DNA of 64,000 bases from assembly GCA_027605045.1 (NCBI GenBank), contig JAQFWX010000128.1, positions 34,189 to 98,188 of the forward strand, written 5' to 3'. The DNA comes from Phallus indusiatus. Its lineage: Eukaryota > Basidiomycota > Agaricomycetes > Phallales > Phallaceae. Shown here one piece after another: positions 23,616 through 34,000 of the stretch (within the stretch, counting starts at the first letter, position 1; every line of letters begins with the position of its first letter). The translations under genes were made by a program, and so were the position numbers. The notes beneath the pieces were generated by a model that was given only the letters and a program-made list of their open reading frames with translations, had not been told where the DNA came from and did no database searches.

Positions 23616-25115
23616 TCAAAAACAATTGATTTCACATACCAACTCGGTGTGCATTTGCATATCCGACTCTGCTGCTACAGACATATTTTCAAACAGAGCG
23701 GTCTCGGCTCCTTCCACCACCAGTCGAGTCCAGGAAGCCGTGTCCACCTCATCCGCTTTGTTCCAACGAACTCGGGGCTTGTTAAGCTCCAGAGGCGACC
23801 CGGACACTGCGGGCTGCCCAGTGGTCAGAGAAGCATCCACTATTGAAGAGAAATTTGTCTCTAGCCCGAGAGAACGCGTCAAATAATCACGATTGTAGAC
23901 ATTTTTACTGCATTCCATGTCCGCAGGAATGTCGACAAAGGTAGTCTCGGCGCTATGAGACTGAGGGAGAATATTTTCTCCAAGTTCTCCGCTCAGTTTC
24001 TCATTGTTGGTTGGAGATGAAGCCATTACCACTTGAGCAGTTCGAATAAATTTTGGGTATTGGGAAATACAAGGGCATACATACCGCAAGTGTCCATGTT
24101 CATATGTGATGAATCAATAGTAGTAGAACAAACCTGAAAATGAAAGGGTGTATCCAGCGAAGGTAACTTTGTCCCAGGGATGTCTATAAGATTGGTTAGA
24201 TGAATATATGCGGGTGTACCAAAAGAAAAGAAAGTCACGGGAAAGCTGAGGTACCGCTAAGGAGTCTTGAGAGAATGGCTTGAGTTGATCTTGGTTGCGA
24301 ATTCGAGATTCCAATGACAAGCGCAGATTGAGATAATCTTGCCATGTATGACTCGGGGTAGTGAATACCAAATGCCCTAAGCTAATATTAGAAAAGAATG
24401 GAAAACAGGGCTAGTAAGAAAGTCTAAATACCATTCCCGTCGATGACCGGGGTTTCTTGTTCGGTCATCTGCTGATTGCGCAAATCGGATGAACGCCTTC
24501 TTGTATTGGTATTACTGTCACGATGCTGTAGTGCATTTCGACCAATGGGACCAAAGGTGCTATTCGTTACGCGAGTAATTATAGCAGCGGCGAGGGAATC
24601 TTTCGCTAGATCCTGAATCATTGTGGTTGCTCGAGGATCGGGAGAAGAGATGATAACCCCGAGCAAGGCTTCTGCGTCATGTAGTCGCTGCTCAAGGGCG
24701 CTGAGATACCTAAAAACAATGAAAGGTGAGGAGATAAGCTACTTGGATTTGACTAAGCAAGTTCGCGCATACCCCTTTGGAGGGCCCCGCTTGTGGCTCG
24801 GCTCTATAAAAGAAGGTGAGTATGGGCTTAAAGGTTGCTTTAAACTCGCGTTTACCCAGAAACGTGCAGTCTACATATGACAGTGAGCAAAGCACCAGAA
24901 CAGACTGAATAATAAAAATGGCTACCTGTTCCCGATAACACGCAATTCTTGCAAGGCTCCTCTGATTGATGAGGGTGTTCGCAACGACTTTTGGTTTTTC
25001 TACATTGATCGCATGCTTTTCGAGTTGAAGCCGAGAACTCGAGGTCATTTCATCAAAAACACGTACCTCTGGTGGTGCGTCTCCGAGTAGTACCTTCCGG
25101 GGTGGTGGGAGTCAT
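23616..25115 (-). CDS. Short Zn2Cys6 (Gal4-type) transcription factor
   Basis: Start ATG 25115, stop 23618-23616, with eight or so exons. The first spliced exons give TRACDQCRKTKSRCEHPHQS followed by EEPCKNCVLSGTDC, a complete C-x2-C-x6-C-x9-C-x2-C-x6-C binuclear zinc cluster. Next come the linker EPSHKRGPPKGYLSALEQRL and a heptad region (HDAEALLGVIISSPDPRA), as in the XlnR-like and basidiomycete family. The rest (about 270 residues) is Ser/Thr-rich with no fungal_trans regulatory domain, and the protein ends at NCF near residue 370, so it is short for the class. It probably binds CGG-type sites as a dimer in the nucleus; targets are unknown. Its promoter, 115 bp upstream of the ATG, begins the large palindrome and the transposon insertion. 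Confidence 0.85.
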
Positions 25116-25230
25116 GTGCAGAAGGAGATGAATGTAGAATGTCAAGGGTGGAATGCCAATGAGTTCAGCTGAAGTCGTCAGAAATTGAGTGTCCACCACG
25201 TCATTTTTTCAGCACTTCTTACCTAACGCG

Positions 25231-25499
25231 AGCTCTTTTTTTCTTTGCTGTTCGCAAACACCTCATGAGACAAAAGGAGTTGTTTGGATGATTCCGACAA
25301 GTGCGATCCACGACGCCTACGATGAACCCCATCCCCCCCTTTATCGTTTATCCGCTGCTTAAATCATTTAAGCAGCGGATAAACGATAAAGGGGGGGATG
25401 GGGTTCATCGTAGGCGTCGTGGATCGCACTTGTCGGAATCATCCAAACAACTCCTTTTGTCTCATGAGGTGTTTGCGAACAACAAAGAAAAAAAGAGCT
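25231..25499. repeat. Near-perfect 269-bp palindrome (134-bp arms, 1-nt centre)
   Basis: Arms 25231-25364 and 25366-25499 are reverse complements with a single mismatch (25248 versus 25482) around a centre base at 25365. The right arm stops exactly one base before the transposon's left terminal repeat (25500). The left arm is the upstream flank of the Zn2Cys6 gene, so the right arm is an inverted copy of that promoter. The first eight bases of the right arm, CATTTAAG (25365-25372), are the reverse complement of CTTAAATG, the eight bases following the transposon's right end (30491-30498). Confidence 0.95.
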
Positions 25500-25517
25500 T
25501 AGGGTGCCGTGAATAAT
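25500..25517 (+). repeat. Left terminal inverted repeat of the hAT element
   Basis: TAGGGTGCCGTGAATAAT, identical in reverse complement to 30473-30490. Directly preceded by the end of the palindrome arm. Confidence 0.93.
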
Positions 25518-25996
25518 CCTATAATTATTAGCACCTGCTAATTAGCGCCTGTTAATAACCGCTTATTAGCGCTATTAACAGGGGGGGTCTGAAAACACCG
25601 TGCTAAAAATTGTTAATAATATTACTAAGCCGCGCTGTCGCCAGTTGAATCTTGACTTTGCGCTGGCGGCTGGACTCTCTCACTCCCTCCGAGATCGCGT
25701 CGTCGTCGTTCATCGCTGGGTACAAATCTTGAGTTGCACTAGGACCACTTTCTCACCCTTTCTCACCCCTTTCACATTCACCCGTCCTTCGCTGAACACC
25801 GAATCTTAACTTTGCACCAGGCCCACTCCCTCAACCCTTCAGCATCATGCCGCTGTTGCTACTGTCGGGCAACAAAACCATGCGACAAGGCACAATGTCG
25901 ATGTACGCAGATAAAAATAATAACACAAACTCCGTATAATGATTTTTTATTCTTTCAGACTCTCAGTGTTTTTTCTTTGTCCAAGCCACACTCTCG

Positions 25997-28900
25997 ATGT
26001 CTATATCCCAAGTTCCCACATCCGCTCTATCTATTGTAGAAGCTCTTGCTGTTCCACAAGATATTCAAGCAGCTTTCTATCCTCAAAAACGGCTGACGCT
26101 CGACGAGTTCTTCGCGTTCACCAAAAACCATCCTGTCGAAAGTTCTAGTTCCACAACTTCAGACCCGCACGCATTCTTTTCTATCAAGGAGCCGAATCTG
26201 AGGGCAGCGACCGCGGGGACGCTGCGATTGCTTCGCCTTCCACCAACTTCTTTGATCGACGAAATCTGGCGAATTCGCGAGAGTGCATGGCAATCCGGGA
26301 AGAAATCGATTGTATACGCCCACATTTCTTCACAAGACTTATGTTTTCCTTTATGGGTGCTGGCGTTTTGGAAAATGATGGCCGCCTTGCGTACAACTCA
26401 CATAAATCCTTGGGTCAACGCAACAACGCATCTGAATATGCTCAATCAAATGCATTCAAACCACGACAAGAAGTTCTTGATCAAGCGTGTCCAAAACCTG
26501 TTCCCACTTGTTTGTTGGCTATCACCGGTCAACGGTTTCTCAGACTATGTCGGCAATATCTCCAATCTCTCCTCGTTCTGTTCCCGCAACTGGTTATCAG
26601 ACATCGAGATTTCTCAAATGTTGGAGTTACTGGATCTCGAATTACGCGTGTCAACCGAATTCCAACGGGTCCATATAGCGGCACCTTTCTTTCTTCAAAA
26701 ACTTCATGCTATTCGTATGGAGTCTTCTTTGCATCAATGCGCGTACGATGCACCCGTTAATTCTTGGATCAAAGAGATCGGGATAAATTCGCGTGCGGTG
26801 AAAAGGAAAATCTGGCGACTGTCGCATTTGTTGACGGAAATCATTGGGTTGGGTTAATCGTTGAATGGAGCACTGGGATGGTTCGATATGGTGACTCTTT
26901 GGGCCATAATTGTCCCAGTTGGATCTTAGAAACCATTCAATGGTGGTTTAGTATGCATCGCAAGCGTTCGTCCCCTATAACCCTCACAACGTTACCGGTC
27001 TCCCGTCAAACCGACAGCTTTTCATGTGGGCTAATGGCTGTCAACTCAGTTTCCAATTATCTTTCGTCGTACAAGTTCCCGTTGATTAGAAGTGATGAGG
27101 TGGACTGGGCCCGACTGGAAATCCTCATCAAAATCTTTGAGCGTCATATGGATTTGGTATATCCTTCACTTTGCGTACGTGTGATCATATCACTTACTAG
27201 TTATAGGCTGGAGCACTCCCGTCCTCTGATGATCTATGGAACATCAGCTTGGGCATACCTAATATAAGTGTGGTGGACGAGGAGGTTACCATTGTTGGTG
27301 GTTTATCACCGCTCGCAACACCTGTTCAGAAGGGGAAAGACCTTGACCCAGATTTCATTCCAACGGATAATGAGTCAGAGGAGAGTAACACTGATAGTCA
27401 ACCTACGCACTCCTTCCAAAAACGCGACCATTCATCATGCACCCCGCCTCAGAGCCCACAGAAGAAGAAGCGGAGGCACAGTCATAAGAAGCCTCAGCCG
27501 ATGCAGAAAAGCCTGAAGTCATTCTTTTCTCAAAAACTTACGCAACTTCCACCATCAATAATAAACGTAAGTTCACGAAATTCTTGGTTAGTTAAATACT
27601 TAATGTGACGTAGACTGATGACGAAGAACATGATGATTGGGAAGAAGTTAATGGGACTACTCGAGTTGGCCGACCAACTGAAGGAGTTTTGGACCTGGTC
27701 TCACGTCGCTTCATTAGGTCAATGAAAGGGAAAGCTGTAGAGAGAGTTCACTGTCTGGGTTGTCGTTATACATGGAAAGGTGTTCGAAACCGATCTAGGG
27801 TTCTCAAGCATGCAAGCACTTGTCCTTCCCTGGAACCTGATCTCCGTCGTCGTGCAAGTATCGCCATCAGCAAAGACTCCTTTTCCCACAAAGTTGAGGC
27901 ACAAGTATTCAATGAAGCAACGACTGGGCCAAAAAGTAAGGAGCCAGCCACCAAAGTTCAGGCTAATTACTTCGGAGAGCAAGGTTGAAAGCAGCAAAAA
28001 CTGAAAATTGATCAAGCGATAGTCAATTTCCTCTGTGAGAATGGAATTCCAATACGTGTTACCCGCTCAAGAAGTTGGAGCACCTTATGGTCCACAGCTG
28101 TCCCGAACTATCGGCCGGCCTCGGAGACAACTATTCAAGACTCTCAGATACCAGCCGAAGCAAATTATATTCGTTTGCAACAAACTGAGCAACTCAAGCA
28201 GGAGTGGAATTTGACACTCACCTTCGATGGGGGATCAACACGCTATCCCCAAACGGTTGAAACCATTCATGTTACCACTGCTTCGCATCAAACATATTTA
28301 GTATCGGGACATGAAGCATCTGGTGTTAGTCATACTGCTATACACATTGAGGAAGTTCTGCTTGAGGTCTGTACTTCGCTTATGATCTTCTCACTATATT
28401 AACATATTCTTCAGAATATGAGAGAGATTGGTATGGATCGCTTTGGGGCTATTGTCTCAGATGGGGCTGGGAATGCATGTAAACCTCGCGAGTTGATTGC
28501 TGAGAAGTATCCGTGGATCTTAAGTCTTTATGATGCTGCACACGCAACATCATTGCCATGCAAGGATATCTGTAAACTGGGTTTTTTTGAATCAGTTAGA
28601 ATCTCAACTTTTCTTTGCCTGTCTTTTACACCATCTAACCCGGTTCATAGGCAATTAGAGATCTTCGCAGGATCCTCTCGTACTTTAAGCATTCAACATT
28701 TGCAACCACATTACTTAATGAAGAACGCAAACGAATAGGGATTAGACATGGCTTGATTAGCATCGGTAAAACACGGTTTGCAACAATATATTACTCCAGC
28801 GAATCTCTTCTGCAATGTCTCCCTATTATTAGGAGTTTGGTCAAGGATGGGAGAATAAAAATTGATGTAAGCTTTGTTTATTTTTCCTGTAGTCACTGCC

Positions 28901-30271
28901 GTGTTTGACACTTTCTAAAGAAAGCTAAACGGGTCTTCGAAAACGAAGGCTATGGTGCTCAATTTGACTATCGCTTGCGCATGCTTGTTATGCTTTTAGC
29001 TCCTTTTGCTCGAGCTATCAAATGCTTTGAGTCCTCTTGCCTCGTGCTTTCAGATGTTTTCGTGTTCTGGCTTGCAATCACAGCGTCCATGAAGAAAATT
29101 CTTGAAGATTCTGCAGATACTTTCGACACACGAACAATTGAAGATATCACAGAGATAGTTAACCGGCGTTATCGCAATCTTATTCCATGTGGAAATGAAA
29201 ATCCCTATGTGGCTGCTTTTTACTTGGATCCACGTAAATTCACTATTTTCTTTTCTAGCAGTGCATGCAAAATCTAACCACCGAATTCAGGCTACATCAA
29301 TACTGATATTCTTTTAAAACCAAACCCACTCGCACCCACTATAATATCTTTACCTGCAACAACTCGGAACATTAAAGCGTCAGCACGCAGGGGAGATGAG
29401 TTTCCGATGCTTTTTTCTTCCATCGGCAACTATCTCGCACAGCTCCTTCAGACTGAATTCAAGAAACCCGAATCTAGCAAGAATCCTGTTCTCCGAGGCA
29501 TGACCGAACATCAGGTCAGTGACGGTTTCAAAAATCAATTCCGTGCATATGCACAAAGGCAGTTCCCTTTCGACATACCTCTCGGAAGTAATCAGTCAAC
29601 GCTAGAGTGGTGGAAGGTTTTTCAGGAACATCCTCACGCAAGAATTGTGGCTGTGAGTATCTCCTGATTCTATGTTTTACTTCAATCTAAAATGTTTTTC
29701 AGTTCATTGCCGTTAAGCTGTTTAGTATTGTACCAAGTTCTATGGTTGATGAGCGTACCATGTCTACCTTTACTTGGCTCAACAGCCCTCGGAGAAACCG
29801 ACAATTAGTATCAAATATCGTTGACATGACATTGATCCGGGAAAATTACCGACAAAAAGACCCACAGGTATCCTAATCCATCTTTGTTCAGCATAAGCAC
29901 TCATTATAATTTAGCTTAAAAACAAACCGAGGTCACAAATAGTTACCAACTTCTATGAGTTAACTGCCCGCGATCAGAAAGATTGTGACTCTGACACTGA
30001 GTCTGACGACACCGAAGACATGGCTGCCGATCCCGAGGGACATATTCCATGGCTGGATGATGAACCAGAGGAAAGAAAATCTATGGCGTCAATGAGCACA
30101 GGTGATTTGGATATTGGAGATGACATAAATCTAGACTCAGTGTATCTGTCGGGTGTTCTTTCGGGCAAAGTTATAGATGCCAAAACAAACATAGACTTAA
30201 AAGGCACTTCCCGTCATAATGCAGCTGTTGAGGAAGAAGACGGTGGTGTTGTTGACTGGTTTTTCAAGTAG
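25997..30271 (+). pseudogene. Ulp1 protease-hAT transposase fusion gene (two disabling lesions)
   Basis: From ATG 25997 the first exon encodes about 280 residues ending in a Ulp1-type domain: NWLSDIEISQMLELLDLELR opens it. After a frame break near 26780-26782 it resumes as FVDGNHWVGLIVEW, RYGDSLG and RQTDSFSCGLMAVN, the His-Asp-Gln-Cys set of C48 SUMO-protease-like enzymes. Phase-0 introns at 27157-27206 and about 27568-27613 join this to an acidic/basic linker with QKSLKSFF (PIP box, 27504-27527) and a zinc finger (CLGC...H...C). An in-frame TGA follows at 27986-27988. Beyond it lie LTLTFDGGSTRYPQTVETIH, GAIVSDGAGNACKP (the two DDE-type Asp) and LEWWKVFQEHPHARIVAFIA with SSMVDERTMSTF, the hAT dimerisation region. 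The TGA could be a CGA-to-TGA transition. Stop at 30269-30271. Confidence 0.82.
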
Positions 30272-30472
30272 TTAGACCATAACCAATGTAGCGGTCATTT
30301 TTAGCAGTTAATAACACTTTTTAGCAATTTTTAGCAGGAAAAAATTGCTAAAAATTCGTCACGTGCTCTGGGAGGCTCTGGGTCACGACTCATTGCTAAT
30401 AATTGTTATTAACACGCATTATTAGCAGGTCAAAAATTCCGTACTGCTAATAAGCGCTATTAACACCTCAAA

Positions 30473-30490
30473 ATTATTCACGGCACCCTA
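30473..30490 (-). repeat. Right terminal inverted repeat of the hAT element
   Basis: Reverse complement of the left repeat over all 18 bases. It is followed by CTTAAATG (30491-30498), the proposed 8-bp target site. Confidence 0.93.
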
Positions 30491-31050
30491 CTTAAATGGT
30501 TTCTGCCCCTCGTCACGTGCTTGAATTATTTGGCCTAGATTAGGTAACCAAACTACATTGTCTATGGAACTAGTAGTGAAGCTGCGCCATGCATGTTAGT
30601 CTGTAGTCGACTTTCTTCATCCGAGCTAATTCCAGGAACCGTGAGTTCTGTTCCTTGCTTCCAGGTTCTGGTCTGGTCTGGAGTGACGCGGTGTCAAAGG
30701 ATCATTCATTTCGAGGGTTCGAAATACTCTCTTCCCCCAAGTTATGTAACAAATCAAGACACATCTGTTCACGTCTCACTGATGTATTCCCACCCCAAAT
30801 CTGTCTGTTTACCGAGCGAATGGCTATCAATAAACCGTCAATCGGCAGTCCCGGATTCCGTTTCGATCGATGGCGACTGAGGCAACGGGTTGTCTTCTTA
30901 CGTAATGCTTCTTAGATAATTCCGGAGCCGTTATTAAATTGGGCGTCTCCGGGCTCCAATCCCCCTTGCTATGAAACTGCTCTCTGGGCGCTTACACGTT
31001 CCTGTTAATACAACAGACGACTTACTCTACGGGCTCGACGCTGGTTGTCA
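30491..31050. other. Intergenic region right of the transposon
   Basis: 560 bp holding the displaced continuation of the Zn2Cys6 promoter flank (beginning CTTAAATG) and the promoter of the RhoGAP gene. A small imperfect stem (GGAGCC...GGCTCC) lies near 30920-30960. No gene seen. Confidence 0.5.
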
Positions 31051-34000
31051 ATGGCTTCGGTGGATTCTATTCCCTACTCAAATATACCCACTAGTAATTA
31101 CGATCCTAAGCGATGTGGCGGCTGTGGAGATTCTGTAGATGATGGCGATGGAATCGTGGTCTCCTTTGGGTATGTGTTCATTTACTACCAGTCCAACGGC
31201 ATTCGTACTGCTTCTCAACGCCATTTTTTCCCTACCCTTTCCTCTCTTTGCCCTTCCATAAAAAATGAAGTGATTCATACTGGCACGTACAATGGTACGT
31301 CAATCGCCATTATACTTCCGTTTTTATACTAATTCTTCTTCAGCTTCAAGTGCGCCAAGTGCGATAATCGCGTTTCTCCGGACACCAACATTCTTCTCCT
31401 TTCAGACGGCTCGCCCGTTTGCTCTGATTGCTCATATAATTGCGCCGTATGCAAGAAGCCCATTTCTCACGAAGCTATCATGGCTGGCGACGAGTCTTAT
31501 CATGCTGCTTGTTTTGCTTGCAAAACTTGTGGGCGTCATATCGGCGAACTCGTCTTCGCAAAAACAACGCAAGGCATTTATTGTATGGAGTGTCACAACG
31601 AACGTGTTGCTCGTCGGAAGCAGCGCAAAGCCAAGGAAGGGTCTGCGCGAGATAGGGATCGTTTGCGTGAACAACCTTCCGTCTCAAATTTCAGGGATAA
31701 CCAGGTAAACCACATCTCATCCTCTTCATTCCTTCTTTCCAAACATTCTAATACACGTAAAAAGGCACCCTCACCAGAGGATCCTCCAGCTCCCCCTATA
31801 ACTACATCTCCTCCCGATACGGCCGTTTCACGTGCGGCTAAACGTATATCTGCTCAGCCTGCTACACTTCGTCAGTTCAGCGAAACTTATCTTCGGCAAT
31901 TACCAACGCCACCCGTTCAGTCAACAAGAGAACTTCCAGCACCGGTACCACCGGTACCACACACTCCTCACACTCCTCAGCGTTCGCAGACAGCCTACAC
32001 TACCCCTCCAAACCGTTCTTCGCGTGATATGCTCACGAGCGGCGCGACCTTACCCCTTCCATCTGAAAACAAAACCCGGCGGCGATCTTTTGATGATGGC
32101 GTTCGACCTCTCAATGTCCTTCTTAATTCGAAGGACTTGCGATCCCCTTCCAATGGGCCGAAAAGTCCTAACCAAATTGAAGTTATCAGTCCTTTAGAAC
32201 TACTACCTAATGAGGGACATCTAGATCATGCCGAACTATCCCGTTCTTTATCCTCTTCCTCTCACGTACGAAGCGAAACCCACCGAAATGGTGATAGCGT
32301 TACCTCTCATACATCTCCGTATCCTTCAGTTAGCACTCGACCCCTACCCGACCCATTCGCTCATCGGAGGCGTAGTTCGGAAAACGGACGACAACAGTCA
32401 TTAAATGATCATGTCAGTCTTTCGGGCAGAGCTAGTCCCAGCGTGGCAGGCTCGTTTCGCAACCGCAACCGCAACTCCATACTTTCAGACCGTACACGAG
32501 CTGGCACCCCTATGAGGGATCTACCCAGTTTGCCTCAGGAAGTAGCTCCTGATGGCCGAGATGACGATATTACTGACGACGAACCACTTCAGGACGACAC
32601 AATAACTCTTCCCTTAGCTTTACCACCAATGTCCTTTTCTGATTCAGACAGCTTTGGAGATCTGCTTAATATGGGCCCCTCTAATACGATCGCTGTCGCT
32701 CCACCACCATATACACCAAACTCAGACGTCAAAAGAGTTTCATCGTCATCTTACACAACCGCACTACAATATCCAGTTGCAGAGCCCAGCGCTCGGAATG
32801 GCAGCACCATTTCGTCCCCTCCAACTTTGCCGAGAAGGAATGAATCTTTGGCACGCAGCACCCCAAGTCGTAAAGTTGTGCCGGATGCGATTGTGCTTCC
32901 GGACACACTAGATTCGGACCTCACGTATGATTTGGACGACTACATAACACCAGCTAGTCCAGAAACAAGAAAGAGTACAGGTGATTCTTTAAAAGCAGGG
33001 CAAACGTCAGGACAAGCTTCCGGCAAATCTCGTCCTGGTTCGGCTGGTCAAATTCCTGCAAATATACCGTCTTCCCCAATTCGCTCAAGGTTGCGGAGTG
33101 CAAGTGTGAATGCGGCATCTTCATCCACTTTGGACACTGTTACTCCGTCCTCGCGGTCTGTGTCAAATCCAAATCCTGTCGTTACAATTACACAACCCGC
33201 TTCCGCTTCGGATATTCAACAGATGACACCTGTCAAGGCTGAGTCGTTACATCTCGTTTCGAAACGCATTCGTGAAACTCTTGATGCCGCAACTGAATCA
33301 GGGGAAACTGTTCTTAAATTTAATCGTGAATTTGTAGAGACACTAGACCTGACTATACGATCTTGTCGTGAAAAGCTGCAAGAGATGGAAGGGCACTTTG
33401 ATGGTATCCGCGTGAGTTTAATATTCTTTATGCAGATCCGTGCCATTGAGTATCAAAATGGATGCAATTTTACAGAGAGCGAGCCAGCAATATATTGATG
33501 GTCTTACAGTCGCCCAAGAGGAGTACGACTTGGAAGTAGTAGCTCGTCGAGAGGCCGAGGCCGAAGTGAAGAGACTGAAAGTACAGTTATCCGGTCAGAC
33601 GGCTCGATTAACAGAACTACTAGCTGAAGAACGTAAGCGAGACGTAGTTGAACAAATATCACGAGACATGAATGAGGACCTACACGGTCTTGAACGTCAT
33701 ATTTCCAAACTCAAGGCGGAACGCGATTTGACTGTCCTAGAAGTTGAAGAACTGGTCTCTGCGAAGACGTAAGAATCCTTTTTCGTCACCTGTCCATTAC
33801 TTTTGCTCATTTTATTTGTTAGTTCGGCTACTCCTGCGGAAGGAACGTCGTTACAACGTGGTCTTACGAAGCGATTTGATACTCTAAAGTCCCAGTATAG
33901 GCGTGAGGTAGAGCCCCTCGTACAACAACGTGAAGGACTCATTAGAGAGATTAATCAATTAAAAGAAGAGAGAAATATTTGTCTAGAGGAGACAACGGCT

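Larger units (their letters stand above)
25500..30490 (+). mobile_element. hAT-type DNA transposon, about 5 kb, with Ulp1-like protease domain
   Basis: The ends are an 18-bp perfect terminal inverted repeat TAGGGTGCCGTGAATAAT (25500-25517 and 30473-30490). Its first bases fit the hAT consensus (T/C-A-G/A-N-G). Both subterminal regions (25520-25625 and 30295-30472) are packed with short motifs such as TTATTAGC, GCTATTAACA and GCTAAAAATT, as expected for transposase binding. The interior encodes one multi-exon gene (25997-30271) for a hAT-family transposase. The 8-bp target duplication is CTTAAATG on the right and is found only in inverted or truncated form on the left, because an inverted duplication of the flank sits between. 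The copy carries one in-frame stop and one frame break. Confidence 0.88.

Noticed and set aside
25231..25499. Palindrome as an independent fold-back element or MITE
   Set aside because: It has no target duplication of its own. Its right arm ends at the hAT terminal repeat and its centre carries the hAT target site, so it is better explained as an inverted copy of the flank.
25812..26039. Cys-rich frame (CRCCYCRATKPCDKAQCRC) upstream of the transposase start
   Set aside because: Short, no ATG-to-exon path that joins in frame to 25997, and probably leader sequence of the element.
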